DNA from: Terriglobia bacterium
GTDB lineage: Bacteria; Acidobacteriota; Terriglobia; Bryobacterales; Bryobacteraceae
Assembly (NCBI GenBank): GCA_003175985.1
Contig: PSRJ01000149.1
Location: 1 to 37,296, forward strand
Length of the DNA stretch: 37,296 nucleotides
Reading direction: 5' to 3'
The number at the start of each line of letters is the position of its first letter. The stretch's first letter is position 1. The translations under genes were made by a program, and so were the position numbers. The notes beneath the pieces are model-generated. The model was not told the origin of the DNA. It did not search any database and was given only the letters and a program-made list of their open reading frames with translations. Positions 7,313-15,160 of the stretch are shown piece by piece.

Positions 7313-10300
7313 CCAAAAGTTGGACATCTTCGGGCGCTACTCCCGCCGTACTCGCCGTAAAAGAACGGGCCAAGCCGCGAGGCGGCTCCGTTTGGCTCAT
7401 CGGTGCTTCTTTGCTGGTAGCGGCGGCTCTGGCCATGGTTTATGTGGGGAAGTCGCGAAATTTTGCCGATGCCGAAACCCGGCTTCGCGAAGGCGGGCTG
7501 GTGAACCTCAATACGGTATCCGGCCCGGAACAACTCGAGCCTCTGTTCGATTCCGCGCCGCATCGCCGCGAACTGGCGCAGCAGCTTTTTCAGGCCGTGG
7601 CGGCCGCGCGTCCTTTGAGAAACGTCGGCGCCATGGCGCGGCATTTGTCACGGCGGGTGTTCGCGCAATTGAAGCCGCTCACGGTGGCGCGCACGCCGCA
7701 GGAATTCCGGAGAGAGTTCTTCCGCTGGGTGGGATTGTATTTCGCCGGTTTCTACCTGGTGATCTTAGTCTGGCGTATTGGCGGTTTTCGCGGCGACCGG
7801 TCGTATCTGCCGGCGCTGCATCTGCTGAGCGGGATTGGGCTGACTCTGATGTGCAGCCTGCGCGATCCGCTGCGCGACACGCTTGAATTCCAGAAATTTG
7901 CTCTCGGTGTCTTTCTCGGATGCCTGCTGCTGGCGCTGCCCGCAATCGCGGCATTCGACTATCGCCGCCTGACCGATTGGTGCTATACACCGCTGTGGGG
8001 CGCGATGGGCCTGTTTGTCTTGTTATTGCGTTTCGGCAAGGGACCGGCCGGGAGCGACGTGAAGGTGAACCTGGGGCCGTTCCAGCCGGTCGAGGCGATC
8101 AAGATTCTCATTGTGCTGTTCCTGGCGGGTTACTTCACGCGAAATTGGGAACGGCTGCGCGATTTGCGCGAGAAGCGGCTTCTACCGAAATTCTGGCGGA
8201 AGATCGGAGTACCCCGATTCGAGCATTGGATTCCGGTGCTCTGCGCCGTGGGCGTGTCGCTGGTCCTGTTTTTTGCGCTCAAAGACCTGGGGCCGGCGCT
8301 GGTGACCTTCTTTGTGTTCCTTGCCATGTTCGGCGTGGCGCGCGGCCGGGCCGGTCTGGCGTTGGCGGGGCTGCTTCTCATGGTGGCCTCCGTAGCTGTG
8401 GGATATCAGTTGGGGAAGCCACCCACAGTAGTGGAGCGGATCAACATGTGGCTGGCGCCCTGGGACAACGATGTGCGCGGCGGAGACCAACTGGCGCACG
8501 CGTTATGGGCTTTCTCTACTGGAGGGCCAACCGGGTCGGGGCCGGGCTGGGGCGACCCGGAAATGATTCCCACCGGAAATACGGATCTGGTGCTACCGGC
8601 GATCGGCGAGGAGTGGGGCTTCACCGGAGTCGCCGCCGTTTTTGCGCTCTTCGGGTTTCTCATCTCGCGCGCGCTTCGTACGGCGGCACACGCGGGGACG
8701 CATTACGGCTTTTTCCTGGCTTTGGGCTTGGGGAGTTTGATCGCCTTCGAGATGCTGCTGATCAGCGCAGGAGTGCTGGGCGCGCTGCCGCTTTCGGGCG
8801 TGGTTTCGCCGTTTCTGAGCTCCGGAAATACAGCGATGCTGGCGAACTTTCTGGTGTGTGCGCTGCTGGCGTCGATATCCGCGGACCGTGGAGAAGGCGA
8901 GCCGCAAGAGATTTTGCGCGGCTCCACGAAATGGATCAAACCAGCGCTGGCGGCAGCGGCAGTGGTGCTGCTGGTGATGGCGGCGCGTTACCAGATTGTT
9001 CAGGACGGGGATTACCTGGCGCGCGATGCGCACACATTTGAAGCGGATGGCGTGAAGCGGCCGCAACACAATCCGCGCATGAACTCGATCGCACGCGAGA
9101 TTCCTCGAGGCGGCATCTACGACCGGAACGGGCTTCCGCTGGCGACGAGCGACTGGGCGGAACTGGAGCGGCGCCGGGCCGAATATCAAGCGCTGGGAAT
9201 TTCAATCGACCGTGCGGCATCGCGGTTCGACACGAGACATTATCCCTTTGGCGCGGCTGTCGCGCAGGTAGTCGGCGATCTCCGGACGGGCGAGAATTTT
9301 CACGCCAGCAACGCATCTCTCGTGGAACACGATTCCAATGCCAAGCTACAGGGCTACGAATACAGGGAACTGGCGGGCCTGGTGCGGTACCGGCACCAGC
9401 CGGGGAATCCGGCCATCGCCCGCGTGCTGGCGCGCGATCGCAATGTACACCTGACGCTGGATATCCGCCTGCAGTTGCGGGCGCAGGAGATTCTCGACCG
9501 GCAATTGCAGGCCGCGCGGGCGGAGAAAGGCGCGCTGGTGGTGATGGACGCGGCGACGGGTGGCGTGCTGGCCATGGTAAACACCGCGCCCGGCGAATCG
9601 TTAGACCGCGCCCGGTACGGGCTCTATCCTCCGGGTTCGACGTTCAAGCTGGTGACTGCGATGGCGGCCCTGCGGAAGGACCCGGCGCTGCGAAACCGCA
9701 CATTTTTCTGCCGGCGCTTGCCGGACGGGCGCGTAGGCAACACGATTCCGGGATGGAATCGAGCAATCAAAGATGACATCGGCGACAGCGCGCACGGGAC
9801 GCTGGACATGGAACGCGCGATTGCAGTTTCCTGCAACGCGTATTTCGCACAATTGGGCGTCCACGAGGTGGGATCGAAAGCGTTGGCAGAAACGGCGGCG
9901 CTGCTGGGGATCTCTACTGGAGAAGAAAACGAGCTCCGCAAAATGCTGCCGTTCGCGGCGTACGGCCAGGGCCCCGTGGTGATGTCGCCCTTCAAGATGG
10001 CCCGCGTCGCCGCGACCATCGCGGCCGGAGGACGGATGCCCGAAGGGCGGTGGATCGCCGATGAAAGCAACGATCGGACCGATGCGCCGCGCGAGGTGAT
10101 CGCGCCCGCCCAGGCGGCATTCCTCGCCGGCGCGATGCGGCGCGTGGTGACGGAAGGGACGGCGCGTCGGCCTATGGCCGGTTCCGAAATCAGTTTCGCG
10201 GGTAAGACCGGAACGGCACAGATGGACGAGGGACTACCGCACGCGTGGTTCACCGGATTCGCCCCATTTGACGGGGACGCCGCGAAACGGCTGGCGTTCG

Positions 10301-10398
10301 CGGTGGTGGTGGAGCACGGCGGGTATGGCGCGCGTGCCGCGGCGCCGATTGCGCGGGACGTTATGGAGGCGGCGAAGCAATTGGGACTATTGCCATGA
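7303..10398 (+). CDS. SEDS (RodA/FtsW) glycosyltransferase fused to class B penicillin-binding protein
   Basis: 1031 residues. After a first helix (about 26-44) and an extracytoplasmic helical insert of about 85 residues comes a multi-spanning SEDS core (about 135-545). It carries 'NLGPFQPVEAIKI', 'KDLGPALV', and 'GNTDLVLPAIGEEWGFTG', whose D428 sits where SEDS enzymes have their essential aspartate. After a further helix (about 547-562) the chain continues as a PBP transpeptidase: 'RGGIYDRNGLPLA', STFK (catalytic S779, K782), SCN (843-845) and KTGT (968-971). One polypeptide should thus polymerise glycan strands from lipid II and cross-link them. The TTG start has GGAGGG seven bases upstream; a GTG at 7309, overlapping the kinase stop as GTGA, is equally possible. 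There is no frameshift at the junction. The stop overlaps the next gene. Confidence 0.95.
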   Translation: MAVTKSWTSSGATPAVLAVKERAKPRGGSVWLIGASLLVAAALAMVYVGKSRNFADAETRLREGGLVNLNTVSGPEQLEPLFDSAPHRRELAQQLFQAVAAARPLRNVGAMARHLSRRVFAQLKPLTVARTPQEFRREFFRWVGLYFAGFYLVILVWRIGGFRGDRSYLPALHLLSGIGLTLMCSLRDPLRDTLEFQKFALGVFLGCLLLALPAIAAFDYRRLTDWCYTPLWGAMGLFVLLLRFGKGPAGSDVKVNLGPFQPVEAIKILIVLFLAGYFTRNWERLRDLREKRLLPKFWRKIGVPRFEHWIPVLCAVGVSLVLFFALKDLGPALVTFFVFLAMFGVARGRAGLALAGLLLMVASVAVGYQLGKPPTVVERINMWLAPWDNDVRGGDQLAHALWAFSTGGPTGSGPGWGDPEMIPTGNTDLVLPAIGEEWGFTGVAAVFALFGFLISRALRTAAHAGTHYGFFLALGLGSLIAFEMLLISAGVLGALPLSGVVSPFLSSGNTAMLANFLVCALLASISADRGEGEPQEILRGSTKWIKPALAAAAVVLLVMAARYQIVQDGDYLARDAHTFEADGVKRPQHNPRMNSIAREIPRGGIYDRNGLPLATSDWAELERRRAEYQALGISIDRAASRFDTRHYPFGAAVAQVVGDLRTGENFHASNASLVEHDSNAKLQGYEYRELAGLVRYRHQPGNPAIARVLARDRNVHLTLDIRLQLRAQEILDRQLQAARAEKGALVVMDAATGGVLAMVNTAPGESLDRARYGLYPPGSTFKLVTAMAALRKDPALRNRTFFCRRLPDGRVGNTIPGWNRAIKDDIGDSAHGTLDMERAIAVSCNAYFAQLGVHEVGSKALAETAALLGISTGEENELRKMLPFAAYGQGPVVMSPFKMARVAATIAAGGRMPEGRWIADESNDRTDAPREVIAPAQAAFLAGAMRRVVTEGTARRPMAGSEISFAGKTGTAQMDEGLPHAWFTGFAPFDGDAAKRLAFAVVVEHGGYGARAAAPIARDVMEAAKQLGLLP

Positions 10399-11180
10399 AT
10401 CTGACGGAATTTCTGGAAAAGTGGGGGCGCACGCTGCTGGAAGCGCCTCTGACGAGCAGTCCGAGCCCGGAGGAACCGCCGGAATTGGCGGAGATTCGCC
10501 TGGCCGTGCTCGATCAGGTTCGCGATAAGAGTTACCGCTCGGGCGGCCGCAAAGTTTTTCCGTTCGACCTGCTGCGCGTGCGCTTGCGCGGCGTGGAGGA
10601 AAGCCGCTGCGCGGTATTCGGCGGCCGATTCTTCCGCAAATACCTGGAGCAGGAAGTGCGCCAGGCTCTGGTCAATGCAGGGTGCCGCTATCCCGAGAAT
10701 CTGCGCGTCGAGATCGAAGTAACAGGCGGGCTGCCGCAGCGCGGAGAGCAATGGCTGAAGGTGGAGGCCGATTTGCAGGAACGCGCCGGCGGCGCTACGG
10801 GGGCGGCGCAGCTAGTGGTGCGGGAAGGAACGGCCAACGTCGGGGCCCTCCGCCTGACCAAGAGCCGCATCAATATCGGTCGAGTGGTAGACGTATTCCG
10901 CTCGGAGGGACTGTTCCGGCGCAACGATCTGGCGTTTGCCGAAGACACCGAGGTCAATCGATCGGTTTCCCGCGAACACGCGCACATCACCTTCGATAAG
11001 GCAAGCGGCGAGTACCGGCTGTTTAACGATCGATGGTACCCGCTGGGCGGGGCCGACTGTGGCACCTGGATTGTGCGCGACGGAATGAGCCAGGCCGTGC
11101 ACCGGAATGCACGTGGAACGAAACTCGAGCCCGGCGACGAGATTCACCTCGGGCTGGCTGTGGTTGTGTTCGAGGTTTGA
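10395..11180 (+). CDS. FHA-domain protein, C-terminal FHA (second of the operon)
   Basis: 261 residues; the ATG overlaps the SEDS-PBP stop (ATGA), so translation is coupled. The N-terminal half (about 30-135, with 'FPFDLLRVRLRG' and 'RFFRKYLEQEVRQAL') is again reminiscent of an FhaA-type N-terminal region, though more diverged than in the first FHA gene. The C-terminal FHA domain (about 155-255) has G162-R163, S192-R-E-H195 and G-T-W 223-225, the usual phosphothreonine-pocket pattern with a longer loop before 'NRSVSREH'. It is probably a phospho-reader docking on the kinase or on phosphorylated parts of the cell-wall synthase. No membrane helix is seen. Confidence 0.88.
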   Translation: MNLTEFLEKWGRTLLEAPLTSSPSPEEPPELAEIRLAVLDQVRDKSYRSGGRKVFPFDLLRVRLRGVEESRCAVFGGRFFRKYLEQEVRQALVNAGCRYPENLRVEIEVTGGLPQRGEQWLKVEADLQERAGGATGAAQLVVREGTANVGALRLTKSRINIGRVVDVFRSEGLFRRNDLAFAEDTEVNRSVSREHAHITFDKASGEYRLFNDRWYPLGGADCGTWIVRDGMSQAVHRNARGTKLEPGDEIHLGLAVVVFEV

Positions 11181-11217
11181 CGGCTGCGGAAGAGAGGCCG
11201 GCGACCGCTGCTACGCG

Positions 11218-11265
11218 CGCGGCTCAGAAACATTCGCACGTGGCTGCGAATGTTTCTGAGCCGCG
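11218..11265. repeat. Perfect 21-bp inverted repeat with 6-base loop
   Basis: The arms 11218-11238 and 11245-11265 are exact reverse complements around the loop CGTGGC. The symmetry continues imperfectly outward: CCGCT on the left (11205-11209) against AGCGG on the right (11276-11280), and GGCC near both ends (about 11197 and 11282). No T-run follows, so it is not a standard intrinsic terminator, though such a stem would still stabilise or end the upstream transcript. The outer part (revcomp of CCGCGACCGTCAGGGAGCGG) reads like a dispersed palindromic element (REP/MITE-like). It lies between two converging genes. Confidence 0.75.
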
Positions 11266-11301
11266 ACCGTCAGGGAGCGGTTGGCCCAAGGCGGGCAATT
11301 C

Positions 11302-13053
11302 TTACTGGTACGTCGTGTTCGCGGTGAAGCCGATACTGCCGACGAACGATCCGGGGATCGTACCACCGGCGGTTAACGGCGCGGTAAAGTTTCCGTTGGC
11401 GGGTACCGGAGTGGTCATCGCCACGGAGATGAACCCGAGTCCATTGGCAGCCGCCGGCCCCAGGGGCGGGGTAGCGGGCAATTGCGCCAGGATGCTCGCC
11501 GGTACGGTGAACGAACCTTTATCGGCAGTAGTCGTACAAACGAACACCTGAGAATTGAAGGAGGGGTTGGCCTGAGTGCTATCCGCGGCGGGACCGCCCG
11601 ACGCACCGATGATCTGTACCGGGTTGGTGCCTCCGCCAGTCCACGAGATGGTCAGATTCTGAGCTCGCGGTATGGATGCCGGAAGCGGATTAGCGAGAGT
11701 CAATGGCGACGGGATAGTCACGCTCGCAGGCCCGAACTTGCCCACATCCTTGCCGCCCGCACCGGAGATTGAGTAAGTCCCCGTCGTAATCTTAGGCGTG
11801 CTCGTGAATTGCTGGGCTATGATCGGTGGCAGCGTAACGCCGGCCGGAAGAGTGACCGCCGTTCCCAGGTTCAGATTGTAGAGATGGGTGGCGTCTTCCG
11901 TGAATGCCTGATTAGTGACATTCGGTCCGTTCAGCGTCACGGTACCGGCATCCAGGAGCGTCGTATTCGGGATTAGCACGGCGAGCGCACCGCCCACTCG
12001 ATGGAATACCTGGCAGGTCCCCGAAGGAGCGAAGAAGGCGTTCGCGTCAGCCAAATTGTCGGCCGTAATCTGTGCGAAGGCGCCGGTAGCCGATTCGTTA
12101 CGTGCGGGCAGCGGGTCCTTCAACGTAGGCACCACGGAGCTTAAATTGATTGTGGTGTTGTTGCTGCTGAGGTAGAACCACGAGCGGCTGAGTGTGCCGC
12201 CGCGATCGAGGCTGGTGAGCTGGTCCGGCGTTAACACCGGATCGACGCAGGCCGTTGCCGATGAATTCGGCGCAATGGAAATCGTGGTCGCGTTGCTGAT
12301 CTGTGTGCCGACCCGTACAATGAACGGCACATAGCAGCCGGTCTGCACGTTTGCGGGGAGGGTTACGTTGATCTGGTCCAATCCGGGGTATTGCGGATCG
12401 GAAGGGCCGGCATAGAGCGGCTTTACTTCCTGGCCTCCGATGATGACCACGGTCGAATCGGTCACGGTGCCACCTAGACCAGTACCAAAAGTGATAACAG
12501 TTTGCCCAGGATAAGCTGGGCCGTAGGCATAGACCGTCCCTTGATAGGTGAGAGACCCGGACGTGAAGCGGTTCACTGCAACTTTGCCATCCGGCAAGAC
12601 ATTCAGGATGACAGCACGCCCGGCTCCCGACCCCGGAACCGTGATAATGCCGAATTTCCGCACTACTACGGTCACGGTGAAAGCAGCGCTCGCGCCCGCG
12701 CCGGTGCGTACTACTACGTTATAGTCGCCGGCCGCCGTGCCGGCTGGCAATAAGGCCGCCAACTGCGTAACACTGCCGTCGCGGAACGTATAAACCATCA
12801 AGGCCGTTACCGATGCGCCTCCGCCGACGGGAGTGAATGTAATACTGACCCCGCCCAGCACGGTGGGATAAGGCGCCGTGGCGAAAACACTACTGGTAGC
12901 GAGATTGGTCCCTTTTACGACGAAAACACTGCCCTGCGCAATGACCGCCGTATAGCTGCCGGCATCCTGGACATCGGTGATCACCGGAGCCTGAGCTTGG
13001 GCCGCGGCGGCCGCGCTCAGCGCGATTACAAATTTCATCAAATGCCGTTTCAT
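11302..13053 (-). CDS. Secreted Solibacter-type IPT/TIG-like repeat protein
   Basis: 583 residues, with a Sec signal peptide (about 1-21, 'KFVIALSAAAAAQAQAP'). Residues 22-130 look like an immunoglobulin-like IPT/TIG domain ('VITDVQDAGSYTAVIAQGSV', 'VVKGTNLA'). Residues about 140-265 contain 'PGQTVITFGTGLGG' and 'LYAGPSDPQYPGLDQINV', the pattern I know from the domain that recurs in Candidatus Solibacter proteins (TIGR03437). In those proteins this domain usually ends the chain; here another 320 residues of threonine/serine/proline-rich, beta-type sequence follow. There is no catalytic motif. It is probably an extracellular or surface protein of unknown function. GGAGGA eight bases upstream fixes the start. 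It is the only gene of its unit. Confidence 0.85.
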   Translation of the reverse strand: MKRHLMKFVIALSAAAAAQAQAPVITDVQDAGSYTAVIAQGSVFVVKGTNLATSSVFATAPYPTVLGGVSITFTPVGGGASVTALMVYTFRDGSVTQLAALLPAGTAAGDYNVVVRTGAGASAAFTVTVVVRKFGIITVPGSGAGRAVILNVLPDGKVAVNRFTSGSLTYQGTVYAYGPAYPGQTVITFGTGLGGTVTDSTVVIIGGQEVKPLYAGPSDPQYPGLDQINVTLPANVQTGCYVPFIVRVGTQISNATTISIAPNSSATACVDPVLTPDQLTSLDRGGTLSRSWFYLSSNNTTINLSSVVPTLKDPLPARNESATGAFAQITADNLADANAFFAPSGTCQVFHRVGGALAVLIPNTTLLDAGTVTLNGPNVTNQAFTEDATHLYNLNLGTAVTLPAGVTLPPIIAQQFTSTPKITTGTYSISGAGGKDVGKFGPASVTIPSPLTLANPLPASIPRAQNLTISWTGGGTNPVQIIGASGGPAADSTQANPSFNSQVFVCTTTADKGSFTVPASILAQLPATPPLGPAAANGLGFISVAMTTPVPANGNFTAPLTAGGTIPGSFVGSIGFTANTTYQ

Positions 13054-13103
13054 CGACTATTTCCTCCGAACAATAATCACAACTTTGTTAACAGCACTCC
13101 TTC

Positions 13104-13133
13104 AGAATAAGATGCGGTGAACCGAAATCGCAA
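13104..13133 (-). promoter_or_regulatory. Possible sigma-70 promoter of the secreted protein gene
   Basis: On the minus strand TTGCGA (13128-13133) and TATTCT (13104-13109) are 18 bases apart, about 50 bases ahead of the start codon at 13053. The match is moderate (four of six at each element); the gap has lower GC than its surroundings. Confidence 0.35.
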
Positions 13134-13152
13134 AGTACGATTCGTTACACAT

Positions 13153-13884
13153 TCAGCGCTGGCTGAGGCCGCCATCGACGGCAAGTACCTGTCCGGTGAT
13201 GAATTCGGAAGCCTTCAGGAAGTAAGCCACGGCGTCGGCGATCTCGCCGGGCGTACCTCCCCGCCCCGCGGGAGTGACTTCGATCAACTGGCGGCCGCGT
13301 TCATCGATATCCTCGAAAGGAATTACCCCAGGGGCTACGGAATTCACCGTAATGTGGGGAGCAAAGGCCTTGGCGAGCGCGCGAGTAAGCATGATGACCC
13401 CGGCCTTGGACGCGCAATAATGCGCGTGCTCCGCCCAGGGGCGGATGCCGCCCAACGAGCTGATATTCACGATGCGGCCACCGCCCGACTTCTTCATCAG
13501 GCGCGCACCCTGCTGGCAGCAGAAAAACACGGCCTTTAAGTTCACCGAGTGGATGAAATCCCAATCCTTCTCGGTCAGCTCCAGCGGATCGAACCTGGTG
13601 AAGCGGGCGGCGTTGTTCACGAGGCCATCGAGCCTGCCAAGTTGCTGTTCGACCTGGGCGAACATGGCCTTGATTTCCGCGACACTGGCGAGATCGGCGC
13701 GAAACAGCGGAGCGCCGCTGCATTCCGCGGCCGTGCGACGCGCGTCGGCCTCCGAGTTGTGGTAATGGATGGCGACCTGAGCGCCCTCCGCGGCGAGCCG
13801 CAGCGCAATTCCGCGCCCGATGCGCTTGGCCGCGCCGGTGACCAGGATGGTTTTCCCGGCCAGGCTAAACGGCGGGGTCGCCAT
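13153..13884 (-). CDS. Short-chain dehydrogenase/reductase (FabG/pteridine-reductase-like)
   Basis: About 243 residues from the ATG that has GGAGGAGG upstream; the longer frame adds nine unconvincing residues. It is a classical SDR: cofactor loop TGAAKRIG (16-23), NNA at 89-91, catalytic S141/S142, Y155 and K159 in 'HYCASKAG', and a C-terminal 'ITGQVLAVDGGLSQR'. The 'TGAAKRIGRGIALRLA' form, with arginine after the lysine, is typical of NADPH-dependent pteridine/dihydromonapterin reductases as well as FabG-like enzymes, so the substrate is left open. It overlaps the MFS gene by 20 bases and ends the six-gene minus-strand operon. Confidence 0.92.
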   Translation of the reverse strand: MATPPFSLAGKTILVTGAAKRIGRGIALRLAAEGAQVAIHYHNSEADARRTAAECSGAPLFRADLASVAEIKAMFAQVEQQLGRLDGLVNNAARFTRFDPLELTEKDWDFIHSVNLKAVFFCCQQGARLMKKSGGGRIVNISSLGGIRPWAEHAHYCASKAGVIMLTRALAKAFAPHITVNSVAPGVIPFEDIDERGRQLIEVTPAGRGGTPGEIADAVAYFLKASEFITGQVLAVDGGLSQR

Positions 13885-15160
13885 GCACTTCGACCTCCTC
13901 CGGAAGCACACCTTCGCGCGGCGGCTCCGGCAGACGGCCGGTCACGTGGGCCCAGCCCCAAAAGATCGCGGTGGTGGAGCTGAGCGCGCCGGCGATCGCG
14001 CCGATAGTCCGCGGGTTCCAGGTTTGCGAGGCCACGCCCGCAAGCGTCATCGAGATCATCATAACGGACCACTGCATCGATTCATTGGTAGCGAATACAC
14101 GGCCGCGAAAGGAATCGGAAACGTGCCGCAACAATTGGGACATATTCAGGATAGAACTCACGCCCACGGCCGCGCGGGAAAGACCGATGAACACCAGCGC
14201 TCCGCCGAAACTACGCATCTGGCTGAAGACGATATACGATCCGCCATGGATGATGTAGCAGATCACAATGGTGCGCTTATAGGCCTCAAAACCGAGGCGC
14301 CGGCCAAGCTGGTAGGCCACCGCCGCGCCGCACAGCAATCCGACGCCTGCCGCGGACCAGATCATGCCGATGCCCTGGGGACCGCGGTTGAACACGAGCT
14401 CGCCGAAAACGCTGAAGAGAATCTGCGCGGCGCCTCCGCCGGTCGCCCAGCCCACGCCGATTAACCCGATGCCCAGAATGAGGGGATGTGCCCGCATATA
14501 CCGCAAGCCTTCCTTGTATTCATGCCAGGGGCGCACCACTTCCGCCTCGGTCAGGGCGCGGCGCTCGGCGCGGAAGCCGCGGCCCGGCAGGAACAACCGC
14601 GAAATGCACAAGGCCGAAATCAGAAACGAGAGCGCGTTGCCGGCGAACGCCCACTCGTAGCCGAACTGCGCCACGCTGACGCCGCCCGCCAGGGTGCCGA
14701 GGGTCAGAGTGGTCCATTGCGTGGTCTGAGTGAGGGAATTGGCCGTGTGCAATTCGCCGCGGGTGGCGATTGCCGGAAGGATCGACGAACGCCCGCTGGT
14801 GAAGAAAGGTGACGCCGCCATCAGCAAGGCGCTCAGCACATAGACGAGCCACGTATCGGGGCGGTGCACGGTGAAGATGAAGCCGGCGGCGACAACGCCG
14901 CGGATGAGATCGCTGGCGATCATCACGCGCTTACGGTCCATGCGATCGAGCAGAACGCCCGCCAGCGGTCCGGCGAGCATGGCGGGGACGGCTCGCGAGA
15001 GCAGCACGCCGCTGACCGCAAGGCCCGACCGTGTATTGCCCAACACCAGGCTGAAGACGGCGATGTTGTTGAAATGGTCCCCGATCTCGCTTACCACCTG
15101 TCCGATCCAGGTGTAGCGGTAACTGGCGTTGTTCCGCAGCAGTGAACGAAACCCGCTCAA
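13865..15160 (-). CDS. MFS transporter (EntS/MFS_3-like exporter)
   Basis: About 431 residues with about 12 membrane helices. The first, 'YRYTWIGQVVSEIGDHFNN', and the loop 'GVLLDRMDRKRVMIASDLIRG' (the MFS D-R-x-x-R-K-x motif between helices 2 and 3) are typical of the EntS-like exporter group. I start it at TTG, which overlaps the stop of the enolase-superfamily gene as TTGA and has GAGGAG eight bases upstream; the longer open frame upstream is a shadow of that gene. The C-terminus overlaps the SDR. The substrate is unknown. Its place in the operon suggests export, or uptake, of an amino-acid derivative, but that is inference only. Confidence 0.9.
   Translation of the reverse strand: MSGFRSLLRNNASYRYTWIGQVVSEIGDHFNNIAVFSLVLGNTRSGLAVSGVLLSRAVPAMLAGPLAGVLLDRMDRKRVMIASDLIRGVVAAGFIFTVHRPDTWLVYVLSALLMAASPFFTSGRSSILPAIATRGELHTANSLTQTTQWTTLTLGTLAGGVSVAQFGYEWAFAGNALSFLISALCISRLFLPGRGFRAERRALTEAEVVRPWHEYKEGLRYMRAHPLILGIGLIGVGWATGGGAAQILFSVFGELVFNRGPQGIGMIWSAAGVGLLCGAAVAYQLGRRLGFEAYKRTIVICYIIHGGSYIVFSQMRSFGGALVFIGLSRAAVGVSSILNMSQLLRHVSDSFRGRVFATNESMQWSVMMISMTLAGVASQTWNPRTIGAIAGALSSTTAIFWGWAHVTGRLPEPPREGVLPEEVEVHGDPAV

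Noticed and set aside
7920..9041. Second plus-strand frame (373 codons) inside the SEDS-PBP gene
   Set aside because: It is the shifted frame of a GC-rich gene whose real frame shows SEDS helices and PBP motifs without interruption.
9624..10751. Minus-strand frame (375 codons) across the PBP domain and the second FHA gene
   Set aside because: It crosses two well-supported genes and is Ala/Arg/Ser-rich without motifs.
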